Of a stretch of DNA of 64,000 bases, positions 1 to 13,370 are shown in pieces. How positions within the stretch are numbered: position 1 is the first letter of the stretch; every line of letters starts with the position of its first letter. A model generated the notes under the pieces. That model had not been told where the DNA came from. It did not search any database and was given only the letters and a program-made list of their open reading frames with translations. The position numbers and the translations under genes were made by a program. The DNA is from Stomorhina lunata (Eukaryota; Arthropoda; Insecta; Diptera; Rhiniidae), in contig OW121743.1 of assembly GCA_933228675.1 (NCBI GenBank), positions 109,115,468-109,179,467 on the forward strand, read 5' to 3'.

Positions 1-30
1 GAAACTGCTCTCATGTATATTTTGATCAGC

Positions 31-1041
31 TTTTTATACCCTTCACATCCATAGGTGGAAAGGGTATTATAATTTTGCGCTGATGTATGTAACGCATAGA
101 AATATTTGTCTTAGACCCACCTTTTAGTATACCAATAGGCTTAGAATCACTTTCGGAGTCGATTTAGCGATGTCAGTCCGTCCGTCCGTCTGGACGGCTG
201 GCTGGACCACCATGTAAGCCAAGTAATCAAAGTACAGGTCGCAATTCTAAAGATAATTTGATCAGATCATTTTTTTGATAGTGCAATAATGGCTATTGAA
301 ATTCATCAAAATCGGTAACTCCCATAGGTCCTACTTCCAGGAATTGATATATTGGCCACAAATATCAATATTTTTTCATGAAATTTAAAACAGATACTGC
401 TTATGTAAATATAAACTTAAATCACTGCTGAAATCGGTCCACATTTGACCATAGCTCCCATACAAACTCTTCTGTCAAAACGCACTAAATGAGACAAAAT
501 CACTAAAACGCTCGTAAATCTGAAGATACAGGTATGTTCTGCAAATCACTTCCACATGATTTTGAAATCACATTAATTTTCTAAGTCAAATTATTCATTG
601 TTCACAAATTATTTTGACAATTTTATAACTCAGTGCACTAAAGATAAAGAAGGTCTAAGAGGTTATTGATAAATGGTCTGAAAATTTCAACAATTATAGA
701 AATTACAACCATTTTGAATTTCATGTGATTTCAAAATAATGTGGAAGTGATTTGCAGAACATACCCGATAATGAGAATTTTAAGTTTACTTTTTGTAACA
801 ACTGTAATCAATTTGCCAAATTTCGACATAATCGGTCGGCTAGTGCCAACTGTAGCACTAGCTCTCATATAAGCCCAAATCATGAAAAAAGCTTTAGTAT
901 AAATATAAGTTTTTAGAAAAAGTTTGTATAACGGCAAAATTTTGCAAATATTTGTCTTTATACAGGAAAAAAAACACCTTTGACCTTAGTGGTGAAGGGT
1001 ATCGTATGGTCGGGCTTGACTATACTACTTTCTTACTTGTT
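31..1041 (+). repeat. Dispersed repeat family A, copy 1 (TE-derived, non-coding)
   Basis: It begins with an imperfect hairpin (TACCCTTCAC ... GGTGGAAAGGGTA) and ends with TGACCTTAGTGGTGAAGGG followed by GTCGGGCTTGACTATA and TTCTTACTTGTT. The same two ends, in the same order and orientation, occur at 10873-11585, so both ends are shared. Inside it carries the GTCCGTCCGTC run near 176-192 and phrases such as ACCATAGCTCCCATACAA that recur in copy 2. It is about 300 bp longer than copy 2, partly because of a 43-bp inverted duplication at 531-573 and 723-765. No coding frame is visible. The superfamily is not assigned. Confidence 0.75.
531..765. repeat. Inverted repeat, 43-bp arms, inside family A copy 1
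   Basis: The left arm 531-573 starts GGTATGTTCTGCAAATCACT. The right arm 723-765 is its reverse complement with one clear internal mismatch. The spacer is 149 bp. Copy 2 of the family has no such structure, so it arose within this copy or came in by insertion. Confidence 0.8.
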
Positions 1042-3389
1042 ATGTTTCATATCAATTTTTAAGAACCTTTCAGTTTTCACTTAACATAATTTTCAATCCA
1101 CCTCCTCAAACTTCAAAGTAAACCTCAATAAAAGTACATATTTACGAAACCTTTTTGTTATATTCGCAGTTGTTGATTATAGTTGAAGATCAGCAATTTA
1201 TTTTGTTCAAATTTTAGTTGACGTTTCCCAGATGTTTATGTGACAGGATAAGTGGCTGCATATGCGTCACTAGTACAATATAACAACAATAAGAAAAATT
1301 AATGAATACGGATACCAAAATTAATTTATATTTAATATCTTTAGCAAAAAAAGCTCTCACAAGATCATACCTTACAAAGCATTGATCTATAGCAAACTGT
1401 CGCTGCAACAGGCCAACCGTTATCAATTTTCCAATAATTATGGTTCATTTAGTAGGCAGTATTTACAATACCAAAACATTTACCCGCTTGAAACTTATAG
1501 GAAACTATAATCTCCACTTTTAATGTATGTAGCTTAAAGTATACAAGATCAAATAACATTTTCTCATGATTTAAGCTGCATTAGTTTGGTTAGAAATAAC
1601 AACTAAGGCAGCACAAAATAATTGTTACAATTTGTTTCTGTTTCTTTTTTTCTCTCGATTTTTAAGCTATTAAATAATAAGGAAGTCAAAATTGTTTATT
1701 AAACCATATTTCGCATGTAAATGTAAACTTAGCGATAGGCATAAAGCCGGACAGACAGAGGTTTGGGGTTATAGATAGTGATCGGACAGACAAGGTATGT
1801 GGAGGGAGAGATAGACAGTTAGATCGATAGGAAGACGGACGGACTTTAAAGTAGACATTAATATGTATGAATATTAATTTTCAATCCTATTTCAATTTTT
1901 GTTTTTAATGAAATAAATTGCTAAGAGGCGGATTAACCCTTTGGGATTGGTAAGCGGTGATATGAGGAGAAGCACTTAAAAATTATTATTTTTGGATATT
2001 TTTGATCTAAAATAAAAAGAGATTGACTATGGAATCTTTTGACAAAAGCTTATATTAATAAATTTGGGAAACAAAATCAAAACGAATTATAGTATCTATA
2101 CAAAATAAAACTGCCGTGTTTTTGTGAATTGAAGTTTATTTTAATTGCCGTATATAATTTGTTTGTTTTTTTTTCTAACAAAGGACCATTATAATGCTTT
2201 GTTGACATCAGAAGCTTAACTGAATGTGGTGGATAGTTTTTACGCCCATTTTGACACATGATCGCGAAAGTTACAAAAAGTAGTCGGCACCTGGTGGCAT
2301 GCTCTAAAATGTATGTATAATTATTTCAATTCAATTTTTTATGCTTTTATGCATATTATTGCACTCTTCAAACTTGCGTTTATCGGAAGCGCTTCTGTGG
2401 AGGCAATGATATTATAAAATATTTGTGCTTGAATTCAGATAATAACTGATTTAACATTTAAATATGTCAGTTTTTCTGACTTGTGAGCTCAAGATTTTGA
2501 TTGTTGATTCTTCAAAACAGAAGCACTTTTATCGAAACAAAAAAAGTGATCGCTATAGCGATAAAATCATTTTTTGAGAATTAAAATCCTTTATACTTAT
2601 TTCCAAAACTTAATGGGTTATTATATCTTCATCATAGCAGCAATAATATTTTCACAAACTGAATTTTTCGAGAAATAGCAAAAAAAAAAAAAAAAACAAA
2701 ACTAATTAAGAAAAACCATGATTTGGGCGGAACCGATAATATTGCATTCATAGTATCTTTGTTGGCTGGTCTGGCAGATAGGCGAAATGGGAGATTCCTT
2801 GTCTAGGCAACTGTACACAGGAGGAGTAAATCAAGTCCAAAAAGTAAACATATATAACAATTCATTGACAAAGATTGTCATGATTTTCAAACTAAACAGC
2901 AGAATATTCAAAATCATCCAATCTGACCATATCTATAAACACACGAACAAAGTAAGTTCATATTTACGGATACATATTTATTGGTAGAGGGGGTTAGAGG
3001 CGATAAAAGTTATTTTGGTATATAAAATATTTTAGCTGATTTGTGACACTGGAAAGAGACTTGGGAAGTTAAGCATTTGAATGGTGGAAACAATTAAAAT
3101 TAAAAGAATTTTCAAAAAACTATTTTATATTTTTTTTACATAAGAGTATTGCACTAGGATTCCAATGTATTACAAATATTCATTATTATTTTTTTAAAAA
3201 ATCAAACATTTTTGGTGATGAAATCTTTTCTTCCTTCAACATATGGACAAATGACACTCGGTCTAGACAGATCGAAAATAAAATATTACTTCTAATTTGG
3301 GAGACCAAATAAATACGAATTATATTGTCTATGAAAAATATAAAAAGGAAGATTATCACATAAACAAAATCAATTTTTTTTTTTAAATG
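1042..3389. other. No gene seen; AT-rich spacer
   Basis: I see no supported gene. The stretch 1738-1860 is a degenerate purine-rich run of GACA, GATA and GACG units (for example GACGGACGGAC near 1836). A 17-base poly-A run lies at about 2680-2696. Open frames here are short and show no recognisable protein. Confidence 0.5.
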
Positions 3390-5773
3390 TTAACAAAAAA
3401 ACTTTGCTCTAAAATTTTTATAACAACAAATTTTCTATATATTTCTATACAAAAATTTTATAACCAAAAATTTTCTATAAAAATTCTACAACAAAAAATT
3501 TTCTATAAAACTTTTTAACAAGAAATTTTCTGTAAAAATTTTATAATGAAAATTTTTCTTTAAAAACTTTAAAACAAAAATTTTTCTAAAATAACTTAAA
3601 ACCAAAATTTTTCTAAAAAAATTTTAAAACGAAAATTTTTCTATAAAAATTTTAAAACAAAAATTTTTCTATAAAAATTTTAAAATGAAAATTTTGCTAT
3701 AAAAATTTTAAGACGAAAATTTTCCTCTATACCAAAATTTAAAAAAAAAAAAATTTAAAAAGAAAATTTTTCTATAAAAATTTTAAAACGAAAATTTTTC
3801 TATAAAAAATTTAAAACAAAAATTTTTCTATAAAAAATTTAAAACGAAAATTTTTCTATAAAAAATTAAAATTTTTTTTTATAAAAATTTTGAAACGAAA
3901 ATTTTTCTATAAAAATTAAAAACGAAAATTTTTCTATAAAGATTAAAAAACGAAAATTTTTCTATAAAAATTTTAAAACGAAAATTTTTCTAAAATATTT
4001 TAAAACTAAAATTTTCTAAAAAAAATTTAAAACGAAAATTTTTCTATAAAATTTTTTTCAACAAATAATTTTCTATAAAAACTTAATAATGAGAAATTTT
4101 CTATAAAAATTTGATATCAAAAATTTTATAACGAAAATTTTTCTTTAAAAATTATTAACAAGAAATTTTCTATAAAAATTTGATATCAAAAATTTTATAA
4201 CGAAAAACTTTCTTTAAAAATTTTAAAAAGAAAATTTTTATAGAAAAATTAAAAAAAAATGTTTAAAGAAAAATTGCAAAACAAAAATTTTTCTATAAAA
4301 ATTTTTAAAACAAAAATTTTCTAAATAAAATTTTAAAAAGAAAATTTTCTAAAAAAAATTAAAAAAAAAAAAAATTAAGAAGAAAATTTTTCTATAAAAT
4401 TTTTAATACAAAAAATTTTCTATAAAAACTTAATAACAAGTAATTTTCTATAAAAATTTGATATCAAAAAATTTTATAACGAAAATTTTTCTTTAAAAAT
4501 TAATAACAAAAAATTTTGTATAAAAATTTGATATCAAAAATTTTATAACGAAAAATTTCCTTTAAAAGTTTTAAAAAGAAAGTTTTTATAGAAAAATTTT
4601 AAAACTAAAAGTTTATTATAAAAATTTTTCAACGAAAATTTTTCTAAAAAAAATTTGAACGAAAATTTTTCTAAAAAAAGATTTTAACGAAAATTCTTCG
4701 ATAAAAATTCTAAACGAAAATTTTTCTATAAAAAATTTAAAACGAAAATTTTCCTATTAAAATTTTATAACGAAAATTTGTGTATACAAATTTTATAACA
4801 AAAATTTTTCTATACAAATTTTATAACAAAAATTTTTCTATAAAAATTTAAAAATGAAAAATTTTCTATAAGAAATTTTATAACGAAAATTTTTCTGTGA
4901 AAACTTTATAAGGAAAATTTTTCTATAAAAATTTGATAGCGAAAATTTTTCTATAAAAATTTAAAAACGAAAATTTTTCTGTAAAAATTTAATAACAAAA
5001 ATTTTTCTAAAATATTTTAAAACTTAAATTTTAAAACGAAAATTTTTCTATAAAATTCGTTTTACAATTTTTCTATAAAAATTGTAAAACGGAAATTTTT
5101 CTATAAAAATTTTAAACGAAAATTTTTCTTAAAAAATTTTAGAACGAAATTTTTTCTATAAAAATTTTAAAAAGAAAATGTTTCTATAAAAATTGTAAAA
5201 CGAAAATTTTTCTATACAAATTTTAAACGAAAATTTTTCTATAAAAATTTAATGACAAAATTTTTTCTATAAAAATTTTGTAACAAAAATTTTTGTTTAA
5301 AATTTTGTAATGAAAATTTTTCTATAAAAATTTTATAACGAAAACTTTTCTATAACGAAATTTTTTCTATAAAAATTTTATAACGAAATTTTTTCTATAA
5401 AAATTTTATAACGAAAATTTGTCTATAAAAATTTTAAAACGAAAATTTTTCTATAAAATTTTTATAACGAAAATTTTTTTATAAAAATTTTGTATCGAAT
5501 TACACTACAAAAATTTTATAATAAAAATTTTTCTATAAAAATTGTGTAACAAAAGTTTTTGTATAAAAAATTTTGTACCGAAAATTTTGCTATAAAAATT
5601 TAAAAACCAAAATTTTTCTTTAAAATATTATAGCAAAAATTTTTCAATAAAAATGTTTCTATAAAAATTTTGTAACAAAAAATTTTAAATAAAAATTTAA
5701 AACGAAAACTTTTCTACAAAAATTTTAAAACGAAAATTGTTTTAAAAAAATTTTATAACGAAAATTTTCCAAG
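3390..5773 (+). repeat. Tandem array, family 1 (28-bp AT monomer)
   Basis: About 85 degenerate monomers by length. Each has two A/T blocks (AAAATTTTT and AAAATTTT) joined by the linkers CTATA and AAAACG. The period is 28 bp where the units are clean (for example around 5400-5460). Single-base and small indel variation is high, so the array is old. Within it, a stretch starting at 4081 (ACTTAATAAT, then TTGATATCAAAAATTTTATA) is repeated about 347 bp downstream from 4428, a higher-order duplication. The same family reappears at 55378-57715 in the same orientation. Confidence 0.9.
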
Positions 5774-7283
5774 GAAATTAGAAGTTTTTGGTTCATATTT
5801 CTTCGAGCTGATCACCATCGATTACACCAAAATGACACATTGGGATGATCTTTCTTATAACTTGACTCAAGAATCTAGTTTTTCGAAAGGACAAAAATTA
5901 CGATCAACTACAGGGTACTTAAGAAACCGCCTTAACCCCACAAACAAAATATTTTATTTTGATATTAAATTTTCCACTGACTTTGGCTCTGTATTTTGGT
6001 CTGCTTTCATGTCTGTCCAGGCGCACATGCGCTTAATCCTAGTTTTAAGCTAAATTGTCTATTATTAAGCTTAATCTTTGCCTTCAATCTATTTGGGTTG
6101 CAACGTGCTTCTGCAACTATTGAGCTGATGCAAAGAAACTCAAGTGGTTTGTTGGATTGTTGGCTTCCAACTTCTTGATTCAATGGATGGCTGGCTCAAT
6201 AGATGACTGGCTCACTTGCACAAAAATTACTTACAAAAAAAGAAGAAGAAGAAGGAAAATAAAGAAAAACAAAAATATTGATGTGTTGCCGTTATAACAA
6301 TTTTCCACTGAGCAATAACAATTTGAATATTAAACATGCCAACATTATTCAGCAACTGCTAACTGCAACATTATTGGCATTGGCTGTATTTTCAGTTCAG
6401 TTTGAGAAGAGTAAAGTCAGGCAGGCAGTCAGCGGTAGTAGTGAAACATTAAATCAGTTGATGTCTAAAGGGGTATGGGAGTTTTTAGCTTTTATTTTCT
6501 AGTTTTTTAAGCTTTTCTCGATTTTAGTTAGTTTGCTATTGACTGACATTAGTTGGCTTATTTCTTTACTCTTCTCTTTGCTTCTGGTGCTGCTTCTGCT
6601 GTTATTATTATTTATTTTTCTTATTTCCAGTTGCTAATGTCAAAGATTTTTATACAATTTCTTATTTTCTACTCGATACTGTTTTATCTCTAATGCAATC
6701 AACGTCAAAGCTAATGTGCGTCAACAATATCAACAAATACTATTTTTTTCTTTCTCCTCTACTTCAATTTCTGGAAAAAGGCGGTAAAGAGGAGTTTTAA
6801 ACATTATACGAAGGAGGCAGGCAGCTATGACTTTCTTTTTTAATGGCCTCAAATTTAAACTCTATATTATGTACAAAATGATATCCCTAAGGCTGGGTTA
6901 TAATCATTAAAATATTTTTTTCTTACTTTTCTTTCGTTATTTTGCTTTGCTTTACCGTTATTTTTGCCATTATTCTAAAGACAGTTTTTCCTATTTTATG
7001 GTAGCAAAAAGGAAAATTATAGGAAACCATATTTTCTAGCAGCAAAACAAAGTAACTAAACCAGGCATCGAAAGACCACCAAAGTTGTTTCTTGATTGAC
7101 ACTTTAAATCATCGAAAATGGCATCAAATTATCTGGGTCAATTTGGCAAAATAATAAAATACCACAAATAAAATTTAAGGTCTTATTTTGGCAGTCATGA
7201 GGAGGCTTTTTTGGAGTAGGATTAAATAAATAATTGGTTATAATTTATGTTTGATCAGAAACAAAATAGTCATGGATTTTTTA
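5774..7283. other. No gene seen; spacer between arrays
   Basis: Non-repetitive AT-rich DNA with CT- and GAA-rich patches (AAGAAGAAGAAGG near 6240). Frames of 60-74 codons exist at 5832-6502 but show no recognised domain and no splice or codon evidence, so I do not call them genes. An unannotated exon cannot be excluded. Confidence 0.4.
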
Positions 7284-8650
7284 ATGTTAAAGAAAATTAT
7301 AAAATTTTTTTAAAGAATATATTTTCAATATAAAATTTTTTATATAGAAAATTTTTCCACATACAATTTTTTCTATAGAAAAATTTTGAAATATTAAAAT
7401 TTTTCAATAGAAAAATTTTCGATTTAAAATTTTTTTCTATAGAAAAAATTTTAAATCGAAAATTTTCGGTATAAGATTTTTTCTATAGAAAAATTTTCTA
7501 TGTAAAATATTTTTTTTAGAAAAATTTTTGATCGACAATTTTTTCTATAGAAAAATTTTCAATATTAAAATTTTTCTATAGAAAAATTTTTGATATTAAA
7601 ATTTTTCTATAGAAAAATTTTCGATATTAAAATTTTTCTATTGAAAAATTAACGATATTCAAATTTTTCTGTAGAAAATTTTCGATATTAAAATTTTTCT
7701 ATAGAAAAATTTTCGATATTAAAATTTTTCTATAGGAAAATTTTCGATATTAAAATTTTTCTATAGAAAAATTTTCGATATTAAAATTTTTCTATAGAAA
7801 AATTTTCGATATGAAAATTTTTCTATAGAAAAATTTTTCTATAGAAATTTTTCTATAAAAAAATATTCGATATTAACATTTTCGCATTTAAAATTTTCTA
7901 TGGAAAAATTTCGATATTAATTTTTTTTATAAAAAAAAATTTCAATATGAGCTTTTTTCTATACAAAAAATTTTCAATTTTTAATTTTTGTTAAAGAAAA
8001 ATTTTCTATGCAAATTTTGCTTGCTATAGAAAACAATTTGAAATTTTTTCGATAGAAAAATTTTCAATTGAAATTCTTTCGATAGAAAAATTTTCAATTG
8101 AAATAAACGTACAATTTTTGTCAATTGAAAATGTTAAAATATAAAATTTTTTTCTATAGAAAAATTTTTAATATATATTTTTTTTCTTATAGAACAATGT
8201 TAGATTTAAATTGTTTTTCTATAGACAAATTTTATAAAAGTATAAAATTATTCTATAGAAAAATTTTATAAAAGTATAAAATTATTCTATAGATAAATTT
8301 TATTTAAGCATAAAATTTTAGATATAAAATTTTTCTATAGAAAAATTTTCGATATTTAAATTTTTCTATAGATAAACTTTCAATATTAAAATTTTTCTAT
8401 AGATTTGAAATTTTTTCTATACAAAAATTTTTGATTTAAAATTTTTATATAAAAAAAATTTCGATTCAAAATTTTTCTATAGAAAAAATTTCGATTTAAA
8501 TTTTTTTTTATGAAAAAAATATTCGATTTAAAATTTAAAATTTTTCTTTACAAAAATTTTCGATTTAAAATTTTTTCTATAGAAAAATTTTCGATTTAAA
8601 TTTTTTTTGTAGAAACATATTCGATTTAAATTTTTCTTATAGAAAATATA
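7284..8650. repeat. Tandem array, family 2 (31-bp monomer with CTATAG and CGATATT linkers)
   Basis: Around 44 monomers by length. The clean period is 31 bp (7741-7800). The unit holds the perfect 16-bp palindrome TTTTTCTATAGAAAAA plus the linker CGATATT. Units are most regular at 7560-7850 and decay outward, as expected if array edges escape homogenisation. Confidence 0.9.
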
Positions 8651-10793
8651 TAAAATATAAAAATATTAAATATAAGTATAAAAGAAACAGTTAAAAAAAT
8701 TAGAGAAAGTTTTTAAAACTTGAAAATATTTCTTATTGTTATGCCAGGATATTTATATACACAATGTTGCTTATAGGCAACATTAGTCCACAGTAGCAAT
8801 ATTTTTTACATTAAAAGTTAGTTTGAAGTCACAGATAAGGTGCAGTTTCAATGCGATGGTAGTAATTAATATGAAATTAAAATAATTGTAACAATTATAC
8901 AATTATAATTTACCTGAATTATTTTTAAAAGTTTAAAAGCGCTGGATAAGTTCTTCAGTTTAACTCTCAAATTTTGCTAAAAAAAAGTTTAAATAAATAA
9001 AGTTAATTTTCATTTCACTTGTTGATAAATAAGCTCAATCACTCTATTGTTCTTTCTTTAAGTGAAAATTAATGAAAATTTCAAATTAATTTTTCATTTC
9101 ACAAAACAGAAAAAAAAAACTCAGAAATTTATAAAGCACGAACCTTAACATACAAACACATTGATAAATTATTAATAAACAAATTACTCATGCGAAAAAA
9201 TGTTTTATATGAAAATGTGAACATTTTAAAAATTTAAAATATAATTTCCGTTTTTATGAGCTCTTCTGTACTTAATATTAAATAAATAAATAAATAAATG
9301 GATTTTTACTTGTATATACGCGAGTATCTGTATTTCGAAAAGCACTAAGAGATGTATACAAAACATTTTATGGATACAATATTGGTATGGTAAATATAAC
9401 AAATCCCTGGAGGAATTAGCGTACATTTGTGTAATATTCTATATTAAAAAAGTGTATATGCATTTCGCAGGCATCAGAGAAATATGTTGAGCCTTAAAAG
9501 GATACTAGTACTGAAAGTAATTAATTGCAAATGAAATATGAAGAAAATTAAAGAAAGAAATGTAAATTATTTAAATGTGTTGCAAAGAAGATAAAATGTA
9601 TTTCAGAATTTTTAAGGAAATAAGACTGAAATTCTTTCTAAGAAACTTTTAGTTTACAAAGGCTTATGTTTTTTATAAAGATCTTGTTAGCAGATTTGAA
9701 ATTTGTAAGCATGAAAGTATAAAATTATTCTTAAGTGTTTAATATTTTGTATGATTTTATTCTTTCTTATACCTGCTTCTTGTTAACAAACGTAAAATCC
9801 ATTTCATCAACAAAAAGCTTATTCTATCAAGACACAAATCCGGCCAATATTAAAACAATATAAAATATAACGATTATAGTTGGCCATATACAGCCTAAAT
9901 ACATAAAGTTACTTATTCAATCTCACCCACTTTAGCTCACCCATTTCAATTTACGCAACTTCCGCTGCTGGTACAAGACAAAATGGAAAACATCTCAAAG
10001 GACATGAAAACAAGCAAGGAAAAAAAGTAATTCATTATTAATAATTCAATAACTAAAAATTAATTATCCTTTCGGCAACAAAGAGCAACAACATATGTAT
10101 GTTTTTTGTACAATATAAAGTTATTTTAAGCTCCGCACCCTCTCCCTCATTTGCTCTTAACATTCACATGCTCACTCACATCTACTTGCAACAAAATTCT
10201 AAACCACATTTAAGCTTTCAGTCCCAAATACGCCAGGAGTTTTAAAAATGAGTTTGTATGGGCCCCAGAGTGTATACGAAGTATGCCTGTGTTTGTGTGA
10301 AAATATGCTTGGAAATCAGTAAAGCGGAAATGTTGCATATTAACTGAAAAACCACCTCCATATGTTTGCTGTGTGTTAGGCGAAGCGTAAGAAACTACCA
10401 GCAATGGTTATGTTATATACTACGAGTACAAGCATTTTTGCTGCAAAACGTACACAAACATTTTCATTTGCGAATCTTGCAGTCATTTTTATTTTAACTT
10501 TACTTTAGACTTTGACTCATAAAAATCAGCAGAATACAAATGTATGAGTGGAAAAAAAAGAAGGAATTGTGAATATGTTTTGGCATCCATTTGCCAAAGC
10601 TCATCAAATATTCAACATATTATTAAAACAAGCAGGATATTGTACTGAAATAGGGTAAGGCCAAGAGAGTGGGGATAATCGGGTTTTTTAATTTAAAAAC
10701 ATTTTTTAAAAATTTCTTTTTGTTAAAACTGAAATGAAATAGTTAAAGAGAAACAAAATCTAAAACAATGTTCTTTAAAAGCCTGTAGGGATG
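8651..10793. other. No gene seen; AT-rich spacer with (TAAA)n
   Basis: I see no gene. A short TAAA microsatellite lies at about 9280-9299. The rest is AT-rich DNA with no similarity that I can name. Confidence 0.45.
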
Positions 10794-10860
10794 CTGTGGC
10801 TTAGTTGGTTAACTTAGCATAAAATAGAGTCAGAGTTCGATCCCTGGTCATGAACATAAA
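10794..10860 (+). repeat. tRNA-derived SINE-like head
   Basis: The stretch has an A-box-like TGGCTTAGTTGG and, about 35 bp on, a B-box AGTTCGATCCC, the spacing of an internal Pol III promoter. The T-stem pairs poorly and no acceptor stem closes, so it is not a working tRNA. It directly abuts copy 2 of repeat family A. Confidence 0.55.
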
Positions 10861-10872
10861 TTTTGTAATTAC

Positions 10873-11585
10873 TTATTATACCTTTCACCACCATAGGTGG
10901 AAAGGGTATATTGGGTTAGTGCTGATGTTTGTAACGCATAGAAATATTGGTCTGAGACCCAACTTTTAGTATACCAATCGAAAAATCCTTCCCTGAGTTG
11001 TTTTAACGATGTCCGTCCGGCTGGCTGGCTGGCCGGATATCCATGTAAGCTTGTTATCATTCTACAGGTCGTAACTTTAAAGATAATTTGATGAAATTTG
11101 GCATAGGCTCATATTTTGGTCCCAGGGCGATCCCTATTCTGTATTTAAATAATATTCAGCACAAATATTGCTTATTGAAACCTTATTCATTGTTCCTAAA
11201 TTTGTAGAAATCGGGCCATATTTGACCATATCTTCCATACAAGACATATTCTCAAAAGACGTTTATATACACATAAAAGAACAAAAACGTTAAGAACTCT
11301 GAACATAAATGCATTTGGTCACTTAAACTTTGTACAGATAAATATTTTATAAATATGAATCAAAATTTGGTAACAATCGGTCCACAATTGACCCTAGCTC
11401 CCTTATCAGGCCCTTAGCCGGAAATGATAAAAATCTCGAAATTTTTAAAAAATGGCACATAGTATATGTATGTATGTCTCTAAGACTTAAGGAAAATTTG
11501 TTTAATTGTTTATCCATATTTGACCTTAGTAGTGAAGGGTATGATATAGTCGGGCTTGATCGACTATAGCTTTTCTTACTTGTTT
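10873..11585 (+). repeat. Dispersed repeat family A, copy 2
   Basis: Same ends as copy 1 at 31-1041: a 5' hairpin built from CACCACCATAGGTGG, then TGTAACGCATAGAAATATT and CCAACTTTTAGTATACCAAT, a GTCCGTCCGGCTGG run, and the 3' end TTGACCTTAGTAGTGAAGGG followed by GTCGGGCTTGA and TCTTACTTGTTT. It is about 713 bp and non-coding. The two copies define the termini of this family in the window. Confidence 0.75.
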
Positions 11586-11647
11586 CTATTACAATTACAT
11601 TCTGCTTCGTTTAAACAACTTTTTTACCGACTAAAGGAGGACCTAGT

Positions 11648-12146
11648 GGGTAAAGATAAATCTAATATTTACATTGAATTCAATAATGCTAACCGTTTTT
11701 TTTTTAGGTTAGCTCTATTTGTCGAGATATAGCGCTATGAAAAAAATTTAGGAGGTTGCGCAATAAATATTCGCGTAACTCAAAAACTGTTTATTTTCTT
11801 GAACTAAGCAAAAAACCGAAATTTGGCAACAAAACTATCTTTCAGGAACACTACTTTTTTTTAATCCGAGAAGTCATTTTGAAAAATTTTTTTTTTTTGT
11901 TTGCAAAAAATATATTTTTTTTTGATTTTGCTGTGTGATTTTTCAAAAAAAAAAATAATTTCTTTTTGCAAACAAAAAAAATGTATTTTCAAAACCGACT
12001 GCTCGGATTAGCGTTTCTGAAAGGTAAGAAAATAAACAGTTTTAGAGTTAGGCGAATATATATTAAGCAACCTCCCCCATTTTTTAAATAATGTTATATT
12101 TCGAAAACCTAAAGAAATGGTACTCGAATTATATTTACCCACCCTT
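11648..12146. mobile_element. Foldback (long inverted repeat) element
   Basis: The left arm (about 11648-11925) and right arm (about 11943-12146) are inverted copies. Matching landmarks are GTGGGTAAA at 11648 with TTTACCCACC at 12136; GGAGGTTGC at 11752 with GCAACCTCC at 12067; ACTGTTTATTTTCTT with its complement AAGAAAATAAACAGT; AATCCGAG with CTCGGATT; and GTTTGCAAAAA with TTTTTGCAAAC. The loop is about 17 bases around 11933. The left arm has extra sequence the right arm lacks, and the arms are diverged, so this is an old copy. It is non-coding and MITE/foldback-like in form; the family is not known to me. Confidence 0.75.
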
Positions 12147-12164
12147 TTGATGTTTTTTTTTTTT

Positions 12165-12255
12165 CAATTATCACAATGTTATTAATTATCACAACATCTT
12201 CCATCGATGTTAAGCCTGCAGCAATAACACGCCGTCGATGTAAAATAAATTAAAT
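12165..12255 (-). repeat. Dispersed repeat tail, shared with 61225-61310
   Basis: Read on the minus strand it gives ACATCGACGGCGTGTTATTG, then CTGCAGGCTTA, then a GATGGAAGATG-like stretch and GATAATTAATAA. The plus strand at about 61228-61300 has the same order with few changes. It is probably the body or tail of a SINE, as the other copy follows a B-box-bearing head. It touches the outer end of the foldback element at 11648-12146. Confidence 0.7.
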
Positions 12256-12439
12256 TGGCTGTAGAAATGGCGCAAATACAATGTTTTAAAAATAGACAAT
12301 GTTTTAAAAAGTATATTTTTAAAAAAGCTTTATCTTTTATTTTCACAGAAAGAACACACATAAATTGAAAAATATCGCAGAACTGGCAGTCCCTGGTCGG
12401 AATTCAAAGATTTTCGACTTCTTACTGAATTAAAAAAAA

Positions 12440-13370
12440 AAAATATAGGATATAAATTTTGAATAGAAAAATTTCGGATAAGAAATTGTTTATATTCGAA
12501 ACTTTTTATTATAGAAAAATTCCAGATATGAAATTTTTATAGAAAAACTCCGGATATTAAATTTTTATAGAAAAATTTTTGAATAAAATTCTTATGGAAA
12601 AATTTCCGATATTAAATTTTAATAGAAAAATTTTTGAAATAAAATTCTTATAGAAAAATTTCGTATATGAAATTTTTATAGAAAAATTTCGGATCAGAAA
12701 TTTTTATAAAAAAAATTTCAGGTATGAAATTTTTATAGAAAAACTTTGTAAATAAAATTTTTGTAGAAAAATTTTGTATATGAAATATTTATAGAAAAAT
12801 TTCGTATTAGAAATTTTTATAGAAAAACTTCATAAATTAAATTTTTATAGAAATATTTCGTATATGAAATTTTTATCGAAAACTTTTCGCATTTGAAAAT
12901 ATTATAGAAAAATTTTGTGTGTAAAATTTTTATCGAAAAATTTTGGATATTTGATTTTTATAAAAAAAATTTTAGATATACAATTTTTATAGAAAAACTT
13001 CGGATATGAAATTTTTATAGATAAATTTGGTATATGAAATTTTAATCGAAAAATGTTGTATATGAAATTTTTATAAAAAAAAATATGAAATTTGTATACA
13101 AAAATTTCGTATATGAAATTTTTACAGAAAAACTTAGTAAAAAAAATTTTTGTAGAAAAATTTCTTATATGAAATTTTTATAGAAAAATTTTGTATTTGA
13201 AATTTTTATAGAAAAATTTTATAAACAAAATTTTAATAGAAAAATTTCGAAAATTAAATTTTTATAGAAAAATTTCGTATATGAAATTTTTATCGAAAAT
13301 TTTTGGCATCTAAAATTTTTATAGAAAAATTTAGTGTATAAAATTTTTATCGAAAAATTTTTTACATAAA
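12440..13370. repeat. Tandem array, family 3 (28-bp monomer)
   Basis: Monomers of about 28 bp: A/T blocks AAATTTTT and AAAAATTT joined by linkers ATAG and CGTATATG. There are about 33 units by length, with many variants. Confidence 0.88.
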
